Source: Hyphomonas polymorpha PS728
GTDB taxonomy: Bacteria; Pseudomonadota; Alphaproteobacteria; Caulobacterales; Hyphomonadaceae
Assembly: GCF_000685315.1 (NCBI RefSeq)
Contig: NZ_ARYM01000002.1
Coordinates: forward strand, 62,001-126,000
Reading direction: 5' to 3'
DNA: 64,000 nucleotides
Each line of letters opens with the position of its first letter. The stretch's first letter is position 1. The notes below the pieces were generated by a model. The model had not been told where the DNA came from, made no database searches, and saw nothing but the letters and a program-made list of their open reading frames with translations. Made by a program: the position numbers and the translations under genes. Positions 60,181 to 64,000 of the stretch are shown in pieces.

Positions 60181-61215
60181 ATGACAGACCAGACCCCCGC
60201 CTATACCGGCCCGCAGCGCGTATTCTCCGGCGTCCAGCCGACCGGCAATCTCCACCTCGGGAACTATCTCGGGGCGCTCAAGAAGTTCGCTGACCTTCAG
60301 CGCGAAGGCCATGACTGTATCTTCAGCGTCGTTGACCTGCACGCCATCACCATGCCGGTGGAGAAGGGCGCGCTGATCTCGACGACGCGCCAGATCGCGG
60401 CGGCCTTCATTGCTGCGGGCGTTGACCCGTCCAGATCGATCATTTTTGCGCAGTCTTCGGTTCTGGCGCATGTGGAACTCGCCTGGATCTTCAACTGCGT
60501 GGCGCGGATGGGCTGGGTTGAGCGGATGACCCAGTTCAAGGACAAGGCCGGCAAGGATGCCGAGCGCGCGTCTGTGGGCCTCTTCACCTATCCGGTGCTG
60601 CAGGCGGCAGACATTCTCGTCTACAAGGCAACGCATGTGCCCGTCGGCGAAGACCAGAAACAGCATCTGGAACTCAGCCGCGACATCGCCGAGCGTTTCA
60701 ACCGCGAATATGATGTGCCGGGTTTCTTCCCCCAGCCTGAGCCGATGATCAAAGGCCCAGGCGCGCGGATCATGAGCCTCAAGGACGGCACCAAGAAGAT
60801 GTCGAAGTCTGACCCGTCAGACCTCTCCCGCATCAACCTTGTGGACGATGCCGACACGATCGCCAAGAAGATCAAGAAGGCCACCACCGATGCCGGCGTC
60901 ATTCCGGGTACGGTCAAAGAATTGGAGGGCCGTCCAGAAGTCGAAAACCTCGTCGGCATCTTCGCGGCGCTCTCGGGCCGCACCGCAGAGGATGTGCTGG
61001 CCGAGTTCGAAGGCAAGGGCTTTGGCGCGTTCAAGCCGGCCCTCGCCGATGTGACCGTGGCGCATCTTGCTCCGATCACGGCGCGATTCCGCGAGATCCT
61101 GGACGACCAGGCCGGCCTCGACCGCATCCTCGCAGACGGAGCCGCGCGGGCCAATGCCGTGGCCGCGCCCATCATGGATGATGTGCGCCGGATCGTCGGT
61201 TTCTGGCGCCCCTAG
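60181..61215 (+). CDS. trpS: Tryptophanyl-tRNA synthetase
   Basis: 344 residues, class I synthetase with the HIGH-type [10 protein letters not shown] near residue 20 and the K-M-S-K-S motif near 202. Charges tRNA-Trp. Starts 25 bases after murJ, same order as in other alphaproteobacteria; likely one operon with glnD and murJ. Length normal. Confidence 0.97.
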   Translation: MTDQTPAYTGPQRVFSGVQPTGNLHLGNYLGALKKFADLQREGHDCIFSVVDLHAITMPVEKGALISTTRQIAAAFIAAGVDPSRSIIFAQSSVLAHVELAWIFNCVARMGWVERMTQFKDKAGKDAERASVGLFTYPVLQAADILVYKATHVPVGEDQKQHLELSRDIAERFNREYDVPGFFPQPEPMIKGPGARIMSLKDGTKKMSKSDPSDLSRINLVDDADTIAKKIKKATTDAGVIPGTVKELEGRPEVENLVGIFAALSGRTAEDVLAEFEGKGFGAFKPALADVTVAHLAPITARFREILDDQAGLDRILADGAARANAVAAPIMDDVRRIVGFWRP

Positions 61216-61530
61216 GCCGCTGCCGGCTTCCTGACTGCAGAGACATTGCAGCGCTGCCTTAAAAGCGCCGCAGGCGCTGCGCATTGCTTTCGGCTGTGTG
61301 GGGAATCACGCCATCCTGTGCGGAGAGTTCTTCTCGCATGGGTGGCGGGTGTAGATTGGGTAGTGCCTCGTAGGCGAGTTGAGGTAGCGGGTCGGGACAC
61401 CTGCTGCGGCTGGAATTGGATCAGCAGGCGGTAATTTGGTGCCCGAATTTACCACACCGCCCGGTTTGCTGAAATTTCATGCGTAACTGGCCTGTTAATA
61501 ACGGTTTAACGGCTTCATAAACGGCACAGG
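61216..61530. other. Intergenic region after trpS
   Basis: 315 bp with no convincing gene; short frames on both strands are of low-complexity composition. Near its start is a small stem AGCGCC-GCA-GGCGCT (61264-61278), a possible trpS 3' hairpin without T-run. Near its end is a CtrA-type box (see 61495-61509). The middle part holds nothing I can name. Confidence 0.6.
61495..61509 (+). promoter_or_regulatory. Perfect CtrA-type box
   Basis: TTAA (61495-61498), seven bases, TTAA (61506-61509) followed by C, an exact fit to the TTAA-N7-TTAAC consensus bound by the cell-cycle regulator CtrA. It ends 21 bases before the start of the DUF2333-like gene, where it could overlap the -10/-35 region. CtrA itself is not in the window, but CckA is. 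Confidence 0.6.
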
Positions 61531-62649
61531 ATGGACAAATCCACAGCACCCAGGAAGAAGCGGCGTAAAGTCATGGCGGCAGCGGCGGCAGTGAAACTCC
61601 CACGAGCTTACGAGGAGCAGGAACACGTTCCCGCCCCCGCCTCAGACCCCAACCACTTCATCTCGCTTGATTATGCCGAGCCCAGCCCGATCATGATCGG
61701 CTTCCAGAAGGGCTGGCGCGCGCTGAAACGTATGCTGAAGATCGGCGCGGTGGTGGCCCTCGTCGGCGCCTATCCGGCCGCCGTGGTTCTTTCCAGCTAC
61801 ATCAACGATCGGCCCGTGGGTATTCCGGCCGAGCAGAGCTGGGCCGTGCCGGGCATTGCGGTTGCCATTCACAAGATTGCCCGGGAACTGGAAGGCGCTG
61901 GCTGGGCCAGCAATCGCCCGGTCTGGCACCCGCAGGCACGCCTGACGGCGCTGCCCGCCTGGCAGGCCGGCACCACCGAAGCTCTCTCGCAGCATGTGAA
62001 GCTGATTTCGGAACTCTCCCCTTATGAAGGCGCGCCGGACAGCGATCTGGCCGCCGCCTCGCGCCTCCTGATGGAAGTGCCCGGTGAGCCGATGCGTCCG
62101 CGCCTGACGGCAGCTGCGGAAGCGCTCAACCGGTTCGACACGCGCGCCTCGCGCGGCCTCGCCATGCGCCCGATGCCGGAAGAGATCATGCCGGAGGAAC
62201 TGGCCCTCTTCGCCGGCTGGGCGGCGGAAGATCGTTCGGCCCTGTCTGACCGGATCAATGCCATTCAGGGAGGCGGCTGGCCTGCCAGCAAGGAAGACAT
62301 CGCCGCCTTTTACCGCGCCAAGGCCCGCGCCCATGTCGCCCATGAAATGTTCGCCGCCAATGCCTCCAAGGCTCTGACGCTGACGGATACGGCCGTTCTG
62401 GTAGCAGCTGACCGGGTGGAAGCGGCCTGGGAACGCGCCGCAAAGATGAAGCCGCTGCTGGTTTCCAACCAGTCGGATTCAGCGGTTCTCACGCCTAACC
62501 ATCTGGCAAGCATGGCTTATTTCCTTCTGGAGGCCGAAGTTGCCTCGCGGCATCTGATTGCGCTGATGGAGCCTTCTGCGGACGATGAGGTGATTGAGGA
62601 AACCTCCGTGGCCCAGACGGACGGGGATGCAGAGACTGCGCTGCCCTGA
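61531..62649 (+). CDS. DUF2333-like membrane-anchored protein
   Basis: 372 residues. A basic, disordered head (K-K-R-R-K near residue 9), one membrane helix (about 70-92), then a periplasmic helical domain with W-H-P-Q-A-R-L ... P-A-W-Q-A-G-T near 131-148. These resemble the W-x-P and W-x-x-G positions of DUF2333, a cell-envelope family of unknown role found in many proteobacteria; the match is by pattern only. The ATG lacks a good ribosome site. The perfect CtrA-type box upstream hints at cell-cycle-timed expression. Confidence 0.65.
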   Translation: MDKSTAPRKKRRKVMAAAAAVKLPRAYEEQEHVPAPASDPNHFISLDYAEPSPIMIGFQKGWRALKRMLKIGAVVALVGAYPAAVVLSSYINDRPVGIPAEQSWAVPGIAVAIHKIARELEGAGWASNRPVWHPQARLTALPAWQAGTTEALSQHVKLISELSPYEGAPDSDLAAASRLLMEVPGEPMRPRLTAAAEALNRFDTRASRGLAMRPMPEEIMPEELALFAGWAAEDRSALSDRINAIQGGGWPASKEDIAAFYRAKARAHVAHEMFAANASKALTLTDTAVLVAADRVEAAWERAAKMKPLLVSNQSDSAVLTPNHLASMAYFLLEAEVASRHLIALMEPSADDEVIEETSVAQTDGDAETALP

Positions 62650-62715
62650 GCCGCGCTCCCTTGATCTCACCGCGCGCGCGGGCCATGTCAGGGGCCAGAC
62701 GTAAAAAGGCCTGCC

Positions 62716-63285
62716 ATGTTTATCCAGACCGAAGCTACCCCGAACCCGGACACGATAAAATTCCTTCCGGGTCAACCCGTTGCCGGAGACCGCGGCCCGT
62801 TTGACTTCCCCGACGCGGCCAGCGCGCGCATGAGCCTGCTGGCCCGCGCGCTGTTCCAGGTGGACGGGGTGGAGCGCGTTTTCCTCGGCAGCGATTTTGT
62901 CAGCATTAACAAGGTGCAGGCCAAGGATTGGCGGCATGTGAAGCCGATGGTGCTGGCCGCCATCATGGATCATTACATGTCTGGCCTGCCGGTGGTCGAA
63001 GAGGGCGCATCCGGCCTCTCCGACGAGACCGAGTATGAAGGCGAGACGGCTGAAATCGTGAACGAGATCAAGGAACTGATCGAAACCCGCGTGCGGCCTG
63101 CCGTGGCCCAGGATGGCGGCGACATCACCTTCCAGCGCTTTGATCCGGAGACCGGTATCGTCCACCTTTCCATGCGCGGGGCCTGCGCGGGGTGTCCGTC
63201 CTCGACCATGACCCTGAAACAGGGCATCGAGAACATGCTGCGCACCTATGTGCCAGAAGTGACCGCAGTCGAGGCAGCGCTTTAA
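62716..63285 (+). CDS. NfuA/NifU-like Fe-S cluster protein
   Basis: 189 residues: N-terminal Nfu_N domain (1-90; F-I-Q-T-E-A-T-P-N-P-D-T-I-K-F-L-P-G start) and C-terminal NifU domain (110-185) with C-A-G-C in G-A-C-A-G-C-P-S-S near 155-160. Holds and passes on a 4Fe-4S cluster. The N-terminal domain type is the alphaproteobacterial/mitochondrial NFU1 form. Together with Mrp at 5.4 kb it is the second cluster carrier in the window. Confidence 0.93.
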   Translation: MFIQTEATPNPDTIKFLPGQPVAGDRGPFDFPDAASARMSLLARALFQVDGVERVFLGSDFVSINKVQAKDWRHVKPMVLAAIMDHYMSGLPVVEEGASGLSDETEYEGETAEIVNEIKELIETRVRPAVAQDGGDITFQRFDPETGIVHLSMRGACAGCPSSTMTLKQGIENMLRTYVPEVTAVEAAL

Positions 63286-63418
63286 AAGGCGCGCAAAAAA
63301 CGCCAACGGTTACTCCAACAAGCCGCCTGAAAACTCTAACGAGTGTGCAGCAAAAAATCCGGTCCTGAGCCCGCCCGTCACCGGTGGTCAGTGCCATCAG
63401 CAAGGAAGGAACTGCCTC

Positions 63419-64000
63419 ATGGCCCACCCGGTCAACGATCACGCGCTCGACATCATCTTCCGCGATGCCCGCAGCCAGAATGGCTATCTTGACCGGTCGG
63501 TACCGGAGGTTCTGATCCGCGCGGTTTACGATCTCGCCAAGATGGGGCCGACGAGCGCCAACTGCTCGCCCGCCCGTTTCATGTTCGTCACCACGCCGGG
63601 AGGGAAGGAGCGCCTTCTGCCCTTCATGAGCGCGGGTAACCGCGAAAAGACTGCGGCCGCGCCCTGGACCGTGATTATCGCCTACGACATGCGCTTTGCC
63701 GACAAGATCCCCCAGCTTTTCCCGCACAATCCCGATGCCAAGCACTGGTTTGACAATAACACCGAAGAGACCGCCTTCCGGAATGGCACGCTGCAGGCCG
63801 CCTATCTGATGCTGGCCGCGCGCTCCCTCGGCCTCGATTGCGGGCCGATGAGCGGCTTCGACATGGCGGGCGTGAACCGTGAATTTTTCGAGAGCCAGGA
63901 AGGCGAAGAACAGCACTGGCGCGCCAATTTCATCTGCAATCTCGGCTATGGCGACAAGACCAAGATCATGGACCGCCTGCCGCGTCTGGAATTTGACGAG
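63419..64000 (+). CDS. RutE-like malonic semialdehyde reductase / nitroreductase (partial)
   Basis: From the ATG after AAGGAAGGAAC the frame is open for 194 codons to the window edge, so the 3' end is cut off, though by only a few residues if the usual ~196-residue length holds. K-M-G-P-T-S-A-N-C-S-P-A-R-F near residue 40, A-P-W-T-V-I-I-A-Y-D near 80 and C-G-P-M-S-G-F-D near 141 are the HadB/RutE group of FMN nitroreductases, which in uracil breakdown reduce malonic semialdehyde to 3-hydroxypropionate. Other rut genes are not visible. Confidence 0.87.
   Translation, partial: MAHPVNDHALDIIFRDARSQNGYLDRSVPEVLIRAVYDLAKMGPTSANCSPARFMFVTTPGGKERLLPFMSAGNREKTAAAPWTVIIAYDMRFADKIPQLFPHNPDAKHWFDNNTEETAFRNGTLQAAYLMLAARSLGLDCGPMSGFDMAGVNREFFESQEGEEQHWRANFICNLGYGDKTKIMDRLPRLEFDE

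Noticed and set aside
1-64000. CRISPR arrays, tRNA/rRNA genes, IS elements, prophage
   Set aside because: None seen: no regular spaced repeats, no tRNA cloverleaf cores, no transposase or phage genes on either strand.

Overview
The window (about 62-65% GC by eye, one lower-GC gene) is a stretch of alphaproteobacterial chromosome. FlbT, a CckA-type hybrid kinase, a divergent FliM, a single-cysteine DksA, CtrA-like boxes and an alpha-type RNase P RNA point to a stalked or budding marine lineage near Caulobacterales/Hyphomonadaceae; a Hyphomonas-like organism is my inference from gene content, not a database result. I saw no IS element, prophage, CRISPR array, tRNA or rRNA.

Layout. 1-5.4 kb: VUT-family transporter, folA, SMP-30-type lactonase, DsrE-like and RidA-like exported proteins, DnaQ-like exonuclease, and a lower-GC PD-(D/E)XK nuclease that looks acquired. 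5.4-10.7 kb: Mrp P-loop ATPase, then the hflK-hflC-DUF2065-degP membrane quality-control cluster. 10.8-14.3 kb: a 28-codon membrane ORF, Ca/Na antiporter, SDR, threonine aldolase, TetR. 14.4-16 kb: rnpB (minus strand), an inverted-repeat element, and about 600 bp of hairpin-rich non-coding DNA that I cannot assign. 16-25 kb: YihY/BrkB, AmpD-like amidase, DMT transporter, a divergent metallo-hydrolase/TauE sulfur pair around a large palindrome, methyltransferase, a frameshifted DUF3445 gene, EVE protein, two paralogous secreted proteins, HAD phosphatase. 25-34.6 kb: MHYT-GGDEF-EAL protein, MFS, GNAT, small membrane and lipoproteins, and a VWA/MoxR pair split by three genes.

34.9-45 kb holds developmental and motility functions: flbT with a coupled unknown gene, MarC, a large membrane protein, DksA, FliM-like, YceI, DUF885 and CckA. 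45-53.9 kb: hydrolase, e(P4)-type phosphatase, nitronate monooxygenase-like enzyme, RmuC, def-(small ORF)-fmt-GNAT-truA, acyl-CoA dehydrogenase and EthD protein. 53.9-64 kb: methionine gamma-lyase with a divergent Lrp regulator, glnD-murJ-trpS, a DUF2333-like protein behind a perfect CtrA-type box, NfuA-type Fe-S scaffold, and a RutE-like nitroreductase cut by the window end.

Most genes are ordinary housekeeping genes. The items that deserve a second look are the hairpin-rich region at 15.0-15.65 kb, the 41-bp palindrome at 19.55 kb, the CtrA-type box at 61.5 kb, the Mrp protein without its CPxC motif, the frameshifted demethylase-like gene, and two very small coupled membrane ORFs. I found no clear new multi-gene system.
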